Assembly: GCF_001748285.1 (NCBI RefSeq)
Contig: NZ_BDGT01000039.1
Span: 1 to 52,164 of the forward strand
DNA from: Thermogemmatispora onikobensis
Lineage (GTDB): Bacteria; Chloroflexota; Ktedonobacteria; Ktedonobacterales; Ktedonobacteraceae
Direction: 5' to 3'
Length of the DNA: 52,164 nt
Position 1 is the stretch's first letter, and the number at the start of each line of letters is the position of its first letter. Position numbers and translations under genes: made by a program. This document shows, piece by piece, positions 26,838 through 35,337 of this stretch. The notes under the pieces are model-generated. The model worked only from the letters and a program-made list of their open reading frames with translations. It had not been told where the DNA came from and ran no database searches.

Positions 26838-27794
26838 TCAACTATCGTCCGACTCGTCGCTCTCTTCCTCAAAGGGTCCGTCCGGCAGCTCGTCATCTGC
26901 ATCAATGGGGATCGGGATGGGGACAGCAAAGGGCAGCCGCGAGATCTCCAGTCGCCAGCTACCTAGCAAGGCCCCAACGAGCAGAGCGGCGCTCGCCAGA
27001 GCCAGCCCATTGTTGAGAGGGGTATGCGCCACCCAGGGGTAGGAAACGCCCAGCAAGAGGAGGAGGACGCAGGACCAGACGAGTAGGCGCCCTCTGAGCG
27101 TATGGACAAGACTGGCCTGGGATGTGCTCAAGATACCCACAAAGGCCGTCATCATTCCACGCTCCAGCCGGCTACTTTGGGCCAGGCCGATCGCCATCAG
27201 ACCACAGGAGAGCAGCCCAGTCAGCACGATCAGCACGCAGGAGATGGCCACGCCCTGGCGCCAGTTACTGCGGTAGTGCCAGTTCACGCCGATCAACACC
27301 GGCAGGCAGCAGACCAGGGCAAGCAGCAGCGGCTGCCACCAGAGGCCGCGCAGCTCCGCCAGCGCCAGCAGCATCAGGAAGAGCACGCATCCGCCTCCTG
27401 ACAGCAGACGCCACCAGAAACGCAACTGCCTCCCCCGAGCGAAGAGGAACGAGAGCAGCACCACGAGCCAGGGAGTAACGAGGAGAAGAAGACTGTACCC
27501 GGCCAGCATTGTCAGAAACGCTACGCCGGTGAAGGCCAGATAGATGAGCATGGAGACCAGATAGCCGCCCGGCGCGATTGAAAGCCCGGGCCGCTCCAGG
27601 TTCAGGCTGATCACCAGAGCTATCAGGAGGAAGATAGCTATGCCGAAAGCCTGACGCTCAGCGCTCTCAGGCAGCAGGATCGCAAAGACGACGACGATCG
27701 TCATCGTCAGAAAGAGCGTGATCATAAGTGGCCGCGACAGATTACGAGTACGAGCGAGGGCTGACTGCAACGGCCCTCGGGGTCTACCGAGCAT
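26838..27794 (-). CDS. Polytopic membrane protein A (paralogue of 31221-32108)
   Basis: A 318-residue protein with about nine hydrophobic helices and an acidic C-terminus (DADDELPDGPFEEESDESDDS). No family is recognised. Aligned by eye it matches the protein at 31221-32108: ELRGLWWQPLLLALV against LERWWQPPLVSLLL, and MMTAFVGILSTSQASLVHTLRGRLLVW against LVALFCCYLSTVGGTPILSTRDRLGLW. The start at 27794 is chosen because GAAGAAAGG is just upstream and the frame beyond it is not membrane-like. Confidence 0.7.
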   Translation of the reverse strand: MLGRPRGPLQSALARTRNLSRPLMITLFLTMTIVVVFAILLPESAERQAFGIAIFLLIALVISLNLERPGLSIAPGGYLVSMLIYLAFTGVAFLTMLAGYSLLLLVTPWLVVLLSFLFARGRQLRFWWRLLSGGGCVLFLMLLALAELRGLWWQPLLLALVCCLPVLIGVNWHYRSNWRQGVAISCVLIVLTGLLSCGLMAIGLAQSSRLERGMMTAFVGILSTSQASLVHTLRGRLLVWSCVLLLLLGVSYPWVAHTPLNNGLALASAALLVGALLGSWRLEISRLPFAVPIPIPIDADDELPDGPFEEESDESDDS

Positions 27795-27925
27795 GGGCAA
27801 ACCTTTCTTCTGAACAGAGCGCCAGACAAAGGGTTCACGCCGAAGAGCAGCAGCTGCGCTATACTCGCTCGGCATCCGGTCCGGCCTTAGCGTTCCTGGG
27901 CTTCCGACTCGCTTTCTGTCTGTGC

Positions 27926-27955
27926 AGTGTAGCAGGCTTGCACATATACTGTCAA
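27926..27955 (-). promoter_or_regulatory. Promoter of membrane protein A
   Basis: Minus strand: TTGACA (27955-27950), 18-nt spacer, TACACT (27931-27926). Predicted start near 27919, about 125 nt before the ATG. Confidence 0.7.
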
Positions 27956-28030
27956 CATGACTCACTGGTCTTCTTCTTTCTGGTTGCCTGGCCCCTCCTA
28001 TGTTGCGCTCCTATCGCTGGCCAGCCTCTT

Positions 28031-28059
28031 TTGACAGCTGACTTATATGTCCATATAAT
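28031..28059 (+). promoter_or_regulatory. Perfect-consensus sigma70 promoter of the methyltransferase gene
   Basis: TTGACA (28031-28036), 17-nt spacer, TATAAT (28054-28059). Predicted start near 28066, leader about 104 nt. Confidence 0.85.
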
Positions 28060-28169
28060 TCTACCCGTAGGAGAGTGATACGCGAATGGCTCATGTGAGA
28101 CAGCCATCCCAATCACCTGCTCGTCTGAGAAACCCTGACTCATTTGTGAAGAGGAAACAGAGGTAGGAC

Positions 28170-29057
28170 ATGCTGAGGTGGTTCCGACGCAAATCTGCGC
28201 AATCTCGCCCATCCACCACCAAGGTCTACGATTACGCCAACCGACCCACCAGCCTCACTGAAGAGAACGTCCCTATCCCTTACATGCTACCCAAGGATGA
28301 CCGTGAGGTCAACCGCCTGGATTTCCAGCACTACATGCTGCGCTACGCCCTGCGCAGCAATTATCTGGCGCCCATCGTAGAGCCGAAGCGCATCCTCGAT
28401 GTTGGCTGCGGCACCGGGCGCTGGCTGGCAGAGATGGCTCAGTTCTTTCCCGAAGCCCATCTGATCGGCCTCGACCTCAACCTGCCGACCGCCTCACCTT
28501 CATTCCCGCCGAACTGTACCTTCCGCCAGGGCAACCTGCTCGATGGCCTTCCTTTCTCCGCTGGCAGCTTCGATTTTGTCCATCAGCGCCTCCTCGTCTT
28601 CGCCCTGCCAGCGGATCGCTGGCCGCTGGTGATCCAGGACCTGGTGCGCGTGACACGTCCCGGTGGCTGGCTGGAGCTGGTCGAGGTTGATCCGCTCTTC
28701 CAGCGCAGCGGCCCGGCCACGACGCGCATGCTGCAGCTCATCGTGGCAGCCTGCCAGAGCCGTGGTATTGATCTGAAGATGGCCCCCCGCCTGGAGCCAA
28801 TGCTGCACGAGGCTGGACTGCTCCACGTAACGGCTCAGGTCATCTCGATTCCTATCGGTGACTGGGGCGGTCGCCTGGGCAATATGGCACGCACGGACTT
28901 CGCCGCTGGCAACCAGACGATCGCCCCCCTGGTGGCAGCCACAACAGGCGCCAGCATCGAGGAGTACCAGCAGCTCGCCACTGCCTGGCTGCACGAGTGC
29001 GAAGAGTACCGTACCTACTGCAATTTCTATGTGATCTACGGCCAGCGCCCCCAGTAA
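28170..29057 (+). CDS. Class I SAM-dependent methyltransferase
   Basis: A 295-residue cytoplasmic protein. Motif I is ILDVGCGTGRW (Asp77, Gly79, Gly81, Gly83), followed by the acidic motif II in LIGLDLN. NCTFRQGNLLDGLPF and FDFVHQRLLVFALP correspond to later SAM-fold motifs, and VTRPGGWLELVEVD is typical of small-molecule methyltransferases in the UbiE/ubiquinone-like branch. The substrate cannot be read from sequence. GAGGTAGGAC precedes the ATG. It is transcribed from a consensus promoter, so expression is probably constitutive. Confidence 0.88.
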   Translation: MLRWFRRKSAQSRPSTTKVYDYANRPTSLTEENVPIPYMLPKDDREVNRLDFQHYMLRYALRSNYLAPIVEPKRILDVGCGTGRWLAEMAQFFPEAHLIGLDLNLPTASPSFPPNCTFRQGNLLDGLPFSAGSFDFVHQRLLVFALPADRWPLVIQDLVRVTRPGGWLELVEVDPLFQRSGPATTRMLQLIVAACQSRGIDLKMAPRLEPMLHEAGLLHVTAQVISIPIGDWGGRLGNMARTDFAAGNQTIAPLVAATTGASIEEYQQLATAWLHECEEYRTYCNFYVIYGQRPQ

Positions 29058-29236
29058 GAACGGTCGGGTCGCCCACTCACTCACCCACTGACAGCGCTCT
29101 AGCTCAGCTCTGTTGTCTTGCGCCAGGGTTGCTGCTGCTGCTATCGTAAAAGAGAGAAGCAGGCAGAGAGGCCGCCTTGCCGAGACGATCGCTGCCCTGG
29201 CAAGACGGCAAGTGCGGTGCCAGGAGGGAGGAGCTG

Positions 29237-30478
29237 ATGCATTTTGAGAGCGCGCTGCTGATTGCATCGCTGCTGTTACTGTTGAGTGTGCTGGCCTGGA
29301 AGATTGCCGGGAAGCTGGGAATTCCGGCGCTGTTGCTCTTTCTGGGCCTGGGAATGCTCGCCGGCTCGGATGGTCCGGGCGGGATCTATTTCGACGATGC
29401 TCAGCTGGCGCAGGCGGTGGGCATCGTGGCCTTAGTGCTGATTCTCTTCGCCGGGGGATTGGAGACGCGCTGGTCGGCGGTGCGCCCCGCCCTCGGCGGC
29501 GCTCTGTTGCTCTCGACGCTCGGCGTGCTGCTGAGCGCTCTTGTGGTGGCCCTGTTCGCCGTCTGGCTGCTCCACGCATCGCCCCTGGAGGGCCTCTTGT
29601 TAGGCGCCTTGATCTCGGCGACCGACGCGGCGGCAGTCTTCAGCGTGCTGGCGGCGCGCAATCTGCGCCTCAGTGGCCAATTGCTCCCGCTCCTAGAGCT
29701 GGAGTCGGGCACAAACGATCCAATGGCGGTCTTTTTGACGCTCGGCCTGATCCGTCTCCTGAGCGAGCCGGAGACCTCGCCTCTCAGTGTCCTGTTGCTC
29801 TTTGTGCAGCAGATGGGGATCGGCCTGGCGCTGGGACTGGTGATCGGACGACTGGCCGTTTGGCTGATCGTCCGGCTGCATCTCGATGTCGAGGGCCTCT
29901 ATCGGGTGCTGACGATCGCGCTGGCGCTCTTTACTTACGCGGTTACGGCGCTGTTGGGCGGCAGCGGCTTCCTGGCCGTTTATCTGGTCGGGCTGCTGCT
30001 GGGCAATAGCCGGGTGGAAGGCATTGAGCGCATCGGACGCTTCCACGATAGTCTGGCCTGGCTGATGCAGATTGCCATGTTTCTGATTCTGGGTCTGCTG
30101 GTCTTCCCGTCGCGTTTGCCTGCGGTGGCCCTCGCCGGTATGCTGATTACGCTGGTGAGCGTCCTTGTGGCTCGTCCGCTGGCGGTCTTGCTGGCGCTGC
30201 TGCCCCTGCGGCGTATGCCGCTGCGAGAGAAGCTCTTTGTGGCCTGGGTGGGCCTGCGCGGGGCGGTGCCGATCGTGCTGGCAACCTTTCCTTTGCTGGC
30301 AGGGCTGCCTCGGGCGGAACTGCTCTTCGACCTGGTCTTTTTCGTGGTGCTGGCCTCAGTACTGTTGCAGGGCACAACGGTGCCACTGGTGGCACGCTGG
30401 TTGGGTGTGGCCCGACCGGCTCTGGCTTCAGCTCCAGGCGCTCCCGCGTCCGAGGCTTCTCCGTCAGTCCCGGACTAG
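29237..30478 (+). CDS. CPA1-family monovalent cation/H+ antiporter (NhaP2-like, short)
   Basis: A 413-residue inner-membrane antiporter with about 12-13 helices. LGMLAGSDGPGG, FAGGLETRW, ISATDAAAVFSVLA and the active-site LESGTNDPMAV (Asn-Asp pair) are typical of the potassium/proton branch of CPA1. The protein ends soon after the last helix (VPLVARWLGV), so the C-terminal regulatory TrkA-C domain of full-length NhaP2 is absent. The ATG at 29237 with GGAGGGAGGAG upstream is preferred to 29177. Ion specificity is inferred. Confidence 0.9.
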   Translation: MHFESALLIASLLLLLSVLAWKIAGKLGIPALLLFLGLGMLAGSDGPGGIYFDDAQLAQAVGIVALVLILFAGGLETRWSAVRPALGGALLLSTLGVLLSALVVALFAVWLLHASPLEGLLLGALISATDAAAVFSVLAARNLRLSGQLLPLLELESGTNDPMAVFLTLGLIRLLSEPETSPLSVLLLFVQQMGIGLALGLVIGRLAVWLIVRLHLDVEGLYRVLTIALALFTYAVTALLGGSGFLAVYLVGLLLGNSRVEGIERIGRFHDSLAWLMQIAMFLILGLLVFPSRLPAVALAGMLITLVSVLVARPLAVLLALLPLRRMPLREKLFVAWVGLRGAVPIVLATFPLLAGLPRAELLFDLVFFVVLASVLLQGTTVPLVARWLGVARPALASAPGAPASEASPSVPD

Positions 30479-30499
30479 GTCGTGTCCGGCCTGCCCGCT

Positions 30500-31093
30500 T
30501 CAGGCCCGGTCAAGGGCCGCTTTGAACTCTTCTTCGGTCAGGGGCCAGTTGAGCCTGATGCCTTCGTCGGTGATGGGAGTGACCAGCCCGTCGTGGAGGC
30601 GAAAACGACCGCTGGGGCCACCGACAACCAGGTAGTGCCCGGGACGAAACGGGCGCAGAAAGAGGATAGCCCCTTCACCGATCTGGAAGAGCGGATCATC
30701 CTGGACAGAAATTTGCTCCCCGTTGAGAAGACCGCCGGTCTGATGGATGATCAGTTCGCTCCCTTGGCCATCTCCTTGCAGCAGGTATCGCGGATTGTAG
30801 AGGAGGCGGCTGACACGCAAACGGAAGTCGGTGAAGGGAACGCCATCTTCGACGGTCTGGGAGTCAATGGCGACGATGGTTCCTTCGACCGCCAGGGCAG
30901 AGGCCCGCTTCAGGCTACCCAGGTCACGGTAGAATTCGGCCCATGAAATGGCCAGCCGCCCTGTGCCTTGCCCACCGCCCGCTGCACTACTCCTCCCAGC
31001 GCAAGCGTTGAGGAGAATAAGCAGGCCGACCAGTAGCAGGAGGCGGGTATGCCGCCAGCGTGGCCCGAGAGTGCTTCCTCTATTGAGAGGCAT
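30500..31093 (-). CDS. Predicted lipoprotein, unknown function
   Basis: A 197-residue exported protein. The signal sequence HTRLLLLVGLLILLNAC ends in the lipobox LNAC; a Ser/Gly linker follows. The mature part is beta-rich (ALAVEGTIVAIDSQTVEDG, DFRLRVSRLLYNP, SELIIHQTGG, VGEGAILFLRPF-like) and resembles small OB-like or barwin-like extracellular domains, but no family is certain. The ATG at 31093 has GAAGAAGG close upstream. It converges with the antiporter gene, with the two stops 21 nt apart. Confidence 0.7.
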   Translation of the reverse strand: MPLNRGSTLGPRWRHTRLLLLVGLLILLNACAGRSSAAGGGQGTGRLAISWAEFYRDLGSLKRASALAVEGTIVAIDSQTVEDGVPFTDFRLRVSRLLYNPRYLLQGDGQGSELIIHQTGGLLNGEQISVQDDPLFQIGEGAILFLRPFRPGHYLVVGGPSGRFRLHDGLVTPITDEGIRLNWPLTEEEFKAALDRA

Positions 31094-31220
31094 GTGCCTT
31101 CTTCCCCCTCTCTGTCGGTGCATGATTGCTCGCTGTCAACGAGGCCCTACAAGCAGGACGCTGGTCGGAGGTCGAAGGTTCCCGTTAACGTCGGCTGGCG
31201 CGCAGCACAATCAGAGAGGA

Positions 31221-32108
31221 TTATGGTCGCGCCGGCCTGCGCTGTCGCGGCAGCAGCCAGAGGGCGAGTATGGCCCCCAGCAGGCAAGCCAGGCTGCCGA
31301 GGGTCAGGGTCCAGCTGAGCGAGTCGGGAACGGTGGCGCTGGCAAGGTAGTAGGAGCAGCAGAGGAGGAGCAGGACCAGGGTGAGCCAGAGGCCAAGACG
31401 ATCACGGGTGCTGAGGATAGGAGTACCTCCAACGGTACTTAGATAGCAGCAGAAGAGGGCTACCAGGCCAGGTGGCAGGCCAAGGAGCTGCCCCAGGCCC
31501 ACCAGCAACGAGAGGACCACCAGGAGGGTCGTGGTCTGCACGATGACGCGCGTAATGGCCAGGCGCCTGTCGTCTTCCAGCCGCGGGAGACGCCAGACCA
31601 GCAGGATGGTCGGGATGCCGAGCAGGAGGCTCACCAGTGGAGGCTGCCACCAGCGCTCCAGCAGGTCGGCCAGCATGGTCATGACGAGTACGGCCACCAG
31701 ACAGACGGCTCTGAAGCTGTCCCCCACGACTCTGGCAGCCTGCGGGGCCGCCGCTGCGGACCAGCGGCTGAGCAGGACGAAGGCCAGCGGGCAGACAAAA
31801 AGGGGCCAGCTCTGGGAGACGAGGATGGCCTGCAGAGCCGCCAGATAGAAGGCCACCGTGATGAGCAGGGCTACGACGTAGGAGCCGAGCGAGGCACTGG
31901 CTCCGACTAGCTGAATGCAGAGGGCGAGGAGGAGGAAGAAAGTGACCTGCTGCGCATTGGCGAGAGCCAGTTTGGGAACTAGCGGGCTGAGGTAGGCTGA
32001 AGAAAGGACAACCAGGCCACAGCTGACAGGAACGACAATCAGCATGAGGCCGGCCAGCAGGCGCAGGCCACTGTCATTTCTGGTCACTCGCGCTGGATCA
32101 GGCTGCAT
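31221..32108 (-). CDS. Polytopic membrane protein B (paralogue of 26838-27794)
   Basis: A 295-residue protein with nine to ten hydrophobic helices (LLAGLMLIVVPVSCGLVVL, LGSYVVALLITVAFYLAAL, LWLTLVLLLLCCSYYLASA) and a basic tail. It shares order and motifs with the protein at 26838-27794 and lacks that protein's acidic tail. The ATG at 32108 (MQPDPARV) lies about 85 nt downstream of a good promoter start. No enzymatic motif was found. Confidence 0.7.
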   Translation of the reverse strand: MQPDPARVTRNDSGLRLLAGLMLIVVPVSCGLVVLSSAYLSPLVPKLALANAQQVTFFLLLALCIQLVGASASLGSYVVALLITVAFYLAALQAILVSQSWPLFVCPLAFVLLSRWSAAAAPQAARVVGDSFRAVCLVAVLVMTMLADLLERWWQPPLVSLLLGIPTILLVWRLPRLEDDRRLAITRVIVQTTTLLVVLSLLVGLGQLLGLPPGLVALFCCYLSTVGGTPILSTRDRLGLWLTLVLLLLCCSYYLASATVPDSLSWTLTLGSLACLLGAILALWLLPRQRRPARP

Positions 32109-32200
32109 CACTGGCCCTGGCCCTTCTTTTTCTCCGCTGACGCGCTTCCTCGTTGCTCTGCCGGGCCAGATCAGGGGTCTGGCCCTCCCCTCTACCAGCG

Positions 32201-32229
32201 AGTGTAACAAGGGGCGACGGTTCTGTCAA
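32201..32229 (-). promoter_or_regulatory. Promoter of membrane protein B
   Basis: Minus strand: TTGACA (32229-32224), 17-nt spacer, TACACT (32206-32201). Predicted start near 32194. Confidence 0.75.
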
Positions 32230-32262
32230 CGTATAAGGAATGGGAACGCGGGCCAGGCCAGG

Positions 32263-32290
32263 CAGGCAGCGTCTCTGCTGATGCTGCCTG
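32263..32290 (-). terminator. Possible terminator after the ferric-reductase-like gene
   Basis: CAGGCAGC / GCTGCCTG, 8-bp stem with a 12-nt loop, 85 nt beyond the stop at 32375 on the minus strand. No U-run. Confidence 0.35.
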
Positions 32291-32374
32291 TGCAAGCCGG
32301 TCGGGGAGGGCAGGAGCAAAATGGAGGGCGACCTGGCCCTGGCCCTCGCACAACACATGCCTGTCGATGTAGAT

Positions 32375-33136
32375 TTAGTAGCGACGCAAGGGCTGCGATG
32401 GCTGGGGCGCCCGCCACAGCTCCGCAGGAGGAGCAGCGGCTCCGCCCTGGGTTGGCGGCCTTACAGCGCCGGTACCGGTAGTTCCCCATACTCCTGGCCG
32501 CTGAAACTGGCGTGGGGCCATTGCCTGAGCTGGTCCCGGTCGCGTCTGAGCCTGCTGGGCCTGTAGCCGTGCTTGAAGCTGGACTCGCTCTTGCTTTGTG
32601 CGCCGCGCGACCTGCACCCGCCGCCAGAGCAGCCAGCCCACCGCCCACAGGCTGCCACCATAGAGGGCCAGCGCCCACCAGCTTTGGGTGTCACTGCCGC
32701 TGCCCAGCCCGTGCAGGGTGGCCAGGCCGAAGAGCAGCAAGGTGAGCAGGTGCAGTCGGCGCCACCAGCGATAGCCGATATGGGGACGCAGCAGGGTGCT
32801 GATGCCGATGGCGATCCCCAGGTAGAGGGCGCAGATGCCCAACGCCATCCAGATGGGCCGATAGTGGCTGGCCAGAGGGATCAGGATCTCGTTCCAGCCG
32901 AAATGCGTAAAGGGGTCAACCCAGACGGCCAGAATATGGAGGCCGACAAAGATGGTCGCCAGCAAGGTCAGAAAATTGTGCAGCTCATTGTTCAGCAATC
33001 GCGGCCAGCGCGCCGGCGATTGTAGCTGCGCCGAGAGCGCCAGCCCGGCGCAGACCGCCAGCGTCAGCAGGAGGTAGGCCGTCAGACCGCCCGCCCGCGC
33101 CACATTCCAGGTCACACTCTGCCAGATTGTTGCCAT
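32375..33136 (-). CDS. Ferric-reductase-like transmembrane haem protein
   Basis: A 253-residue protein. Five to six helices span residues 1-185, with histidines in the positions of bis-His haem ligands (NNELHNFLTLL, VGLHILAVW, RRLHLLTLLLFGLATLHGLG). That fits the ferric reductase-like membrane domain (YedZ/MsrQ/FRE group). The C-terminal 65 residues are Gln/Pro-rich and disordered. It follows the ApbE gene on the same strand, so electrons may pass between its haem and a flavinylated extracytoplasmic partner (inference). The ATG at 33136 has GGAAGAGAAGG just upstream; the longer frame to 33481 is not protein-like. Confidence 0.82.
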   Translation of the reverse strand: MATIWQSVTWNVARAGGLTAYLLLTLAVCAGLALSAQLQSPARWPRLLNNELHNFLTLLATIFVGLHILAVWVDPFTHFGWNEILIPLASHYRPIWMALGICALYLGIAIGISTLLRPHIGYRWWRRLHLLTLLLFGLATLHGLGSGSDTQSWWALALYGGSLWAVGWLLWRRVQVARRTKQERVQLQARLQAQQAQTRPGPAQAMAPRQFQRPGVWGTTGTGAVRPPTQGGAAAPPAELWRAPQPSQPLRRY

Positions 33137-33263
33137 AGACCTTCTCTTCCTTTTACATAGAGCGGCGACTACTCGCCTTTTTTCTTCTTCTCCATCCATC
33201 AGATCTGCCGATGAGCAACGGCTCTCTTCATCGATGCGCTGCCCTGCCCATATCCCGGGCTGG

Positions 33264-34349
33264 CTATGGCTTCCTTTGTTCCGCTGCTCGCTGCCCGGCT
33301 CCCTCTTGCCAGGCGGCCATAAGATGAGTCGGCCAGGAGGCGACGCTCTGCCAGCCTCCATCTTCGTGAACGAAGAGGCCAGCCAGACCGTGGCGGCGCA
33401 GGAAGGCCGGGCCTTCTTCGGGGCCGAGAATGAACGCCACTTTGGCGGCCACCTCGGCCTGCTCACAGCGATCGGCAGCAACAGTCACCGACCAGAGTCC
33501 GTTGGCGACGGGCAGGCCCGTGCGCGGGTCCAGCAGGTGATGGCGCAGGATACCGTCCCGCCACCAGCGACGGCGGGCAATTCCCGAGGTGGCCACAGCT
33601 CCACGGCGCAGGGGAATGGTCCAGCCGCCACGTCGTCCCGGAATGGCAATGGCCCAGTGTTCGCCGTCGGGAGGCAGACCAGCAACGGCCAGGTCGCCGC
33701 CGGCGTTGACCAGGGCCGGTACCAGACCCCGTCGACGCAACGCTCCTAGAGCTGTATCGACGGCCATCCCTTTTGCAATGCCGCCAAAGTCCAGCTGCAC
33801 CCCAGTCGGCAGGCGCACCCGCCGCGTCACCGGGTCGACCTCAATGTGGCGCCAGGCCCCACCAGACCAGCTCTCTCCTGCTTCGCCGCCCAGACTGCGG
33901 CTGCTGCTCCTCTCCGCTTGCTCAGCAGGAGCCGTCTCCCTCGCCTGCTCCAGAAGCTCAAAGCTGCGATCGTAGCCCAGGTGCAGGAGCTGTGGCAGCA
34001 GCGTCGGATCATAGAGGCCGTCGCTGGCGGCTGCAGCTTCCAGAGCTCGCGTGAGTACCACATAGAGCAGTTCGCTCACCGCTACCCACTGGCCAGCATG
34101 GCGATTGAGATGCGTCAGTTCGCCCTGGGGGCGGAAGCGGCTCAAAATCGCTTCCCAGCGGGCAAAAAGGTCAGCAATCAGCTCGACACCCTGCTCGCTT
34201 CCTTCTACGGGAAGCAGGTAGCTGACAGTGGTGCCCATCGCCTGGAAGCTGCCACGTACCATCCCCGGCGGCGTCACATACGGCGCCTCAGCAGACTCAG
34301 GAGACGCCGCTGCCGCTGTGGCCCTGTCCGAAAGTTGGCTGGCTGCCAA
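33264..34349 (-). CDS. apbE: ApbE-like FAD:protein FMN transferase
   Basis: A 361-residue enzyme that attaches FMN to Ser/Thr of extracytoplasmic redox proteins. Family motifs: GSFQAMGTTVSYLLP, DGLYDPTLLPQLLHLGYD, VQLDFGGIAKGMAVD, ALVNAGGDLAVAG and HHLLDPRTGLPV. There is no obvious signal peptide. A TTG start at 34349 is preferred, since AAGGAGGGG is 6 nt upstream; this overlaps the preceding gene by 53 nt. An ATG at 34388 (91-nt overlap, no ribosome site) and an ATG at 34262 are alternatives. The gene lies between the Ser-rich membrane protein and the haem protein. Confidence 0.92.
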   Translation of the reverse strand: MAASQLSDRATAAAASPESAEAPYVTPPGMVRGSFQAMGTTVSYLLPVEGSEQGVELIADLFARWEAILSRFRPQGELTHLNRHAGQWVAVSELLYVVLTRALEAAAASDGLYDPTLLPQLLHLGYDRSFELLEQARETAPAEQAERSSSRSLGGEAGESWSGGAWRHIEVDPVTRRVRLPTGVQLDFGGIAKGMAVDTALGALRRRGLVPALVNAGGDLAVAGLPPDGEHWAIAIPGRRGGWTIPLRRGAVATSGIARRRWWRDGILRHHLLDPRTGLPVANGLWSVTVAADRCEQAEVAAKVAFILGPEEGPAFLRRHGLAGLFVHEDGGWQSVASWPTHLMAAWQEGAGQRAAEQRKP

Positions 34350-35094
34350 AGTTATCCCCTCCTTGCTGATTGAAGAAGCCGTTGCCATCTTGAGATGAGC
34401 TGCTGCCCGCCGAGGAGCTGGAAGATGGCGAAGAAGACGAGCTCGATGAGGATGAGCTGGCCCCGCTGCCGCTGCTGCTGGCATTGGTCGACGATGACGA
34501 TGATGATGACGACGACGAGCTATTGCCGCTGGCTGGCGTGCTGATCTGAGATTGCGAGCCAGACGACGACGATGAGGAGGCAGTGGCACTGGCCTGGTGG
34601 AATGCCACCAGAGCGCTAAAGGTGCCGAAGCCCGCTACGGCCAGGGCCACAGCCCAGCGCTTCAGTCGCTGGGCCAGGCGCCTCGCCTGCTCTTTGGGCA
34701 TGCTAACCCCTTTCTTCTGCTTCTGGCGCGATGACGCACCTGCCGGCGTGGCGGCTGCTCCCGGCGGCCAGGTCGCTGGCGACGGGAGCTTTTCGGAGCC
34801 CGGCCCGCTCCGGGGCGAGAACGGTTGATGCCAGGAATGAGTGGTCGCAGGTATGGGCACGGTCTCCCACCCGGTTCCCGGGGTGTTGCCTGGGCCGTAA
34901 GAGCCGTAGGGAGGATAGGCGTAGGGAGCGGAGGATCTATAAGGATTCTCTCCACGAGCATCGCTCGAAGAGGGATAGGCTCCGCCATAGGTTGCATTGG
35001 ATCGGTAGGAGCCAGAAGCTCCATAGCCGCCATAGGAGTCGCCGGCGCTGCCAGTGCCCGCGGCGGTATTTCGTTCTCTTCTCTCATCGTGCAT
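34297..35094 (-). CDS. Ser-rich single-pass membrane protein
   Basis: A 265-residue protein. Residues 1-130 are Gly/Tyr/Pro/Ser-rich and probably cytoplasmic. A basic stretch (KEQARRLAQRLKRW) leads to one membrane helix at about 147-168 (AVALAVAGFGTFSALVAF). The outer part (about 170-265) is a run of Ser with few other residues, ending in a Gly/Phe/Asn tail. It has no known domain. The Ser-rich tail could be a target for O-glycosylation, or for flavinylation by the next-gene ApbE, but the usual FMN-acceptor motif is not present. Its 3' end overlaps the ApbE gene. GAGAGGTG precedes the ATG. Confidence 0.75.
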   Translation of the reverse strand: MHDERRERNTAAGTGSAGDSYGGYGASGSYRSNATYGGAYPSSSDARGENPYRSSAPYAYPPYGSYGPGNTPGTGWETVPIPATTHSWHQPFSPRSGPGSEKLPSPATWPPGAAATPAGASSRQKQKKGVSMPKEQARRLAQRLKRWAVALAVAGFGTFSALVAFHQASATASSSSSSGSQSQISTPASGNSSSSSSSSSSSTNASSSGSGASSSSSSSSSSPSSSSSAGSSSSQDGNGFFNQQGGDNFGSQPTFGQGHSGSGVS

Positions 35095-35155
35095 GGTTTC
35101 ACCTCTCGTGTGTAGAGCCCCTCGCGAAAGTAGAGCATCAGACTTGACAACCTCT

Positions 35156-35200
35156 AGCTTATCAGGCGTTTCTTAGGCTTTCATTGGAGAAAGATGAGAA
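35156..35200 (-). promoter_or_regulatory. Activator-type site and -10 of the Ser-rich/ApbE operon
   Basis: Minus strand: TTCTCATCTTTCTCCAAT (35200-35183), which contains the direct repeat TTCTC with a 9-nt period. After 21 nt comes TAAGCT (35161-35156). There is no -35 consensus, as expected of a promoter that needs an OmpR-type activator. The same arrangement precedes the GtrA gene. Confidence 0.6.
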
Positions 35201-35319
35201 GCTTCTTACTCAGGCCCTCGGCTCAGCGACTTTTTCTGAGAGAGGCCCATTGCTCTGCTCAGCCTCTCCTCGCTCTCACTGATTCATCCTTAGCTATGCC
35301 ACGCCACGATGAGAATTGC

Positions 35320-35337
35320 ATTGGAAGAACATGAGAA
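35320..35337 (-). promoter_or_regulatory. Third, degenerate copy of the shared motif
   Basis: Minus strand: TTCTCATGTTCTTCCAAT, three mismatches to the other two copies, about 230 nt upstream of the Ser-rich gene. CATAGC follows at the corresponding distance but is a poor -10. Confidence 0.4.

Noticed and set aside
28500-29579. A 359-codon minus-strand frame across the methyltransferase and antiporter starts
   Set aside because: Composition is Arg/Ala/Pro-rich without motifs; both plus-strand genes in the region have clear family motifs.
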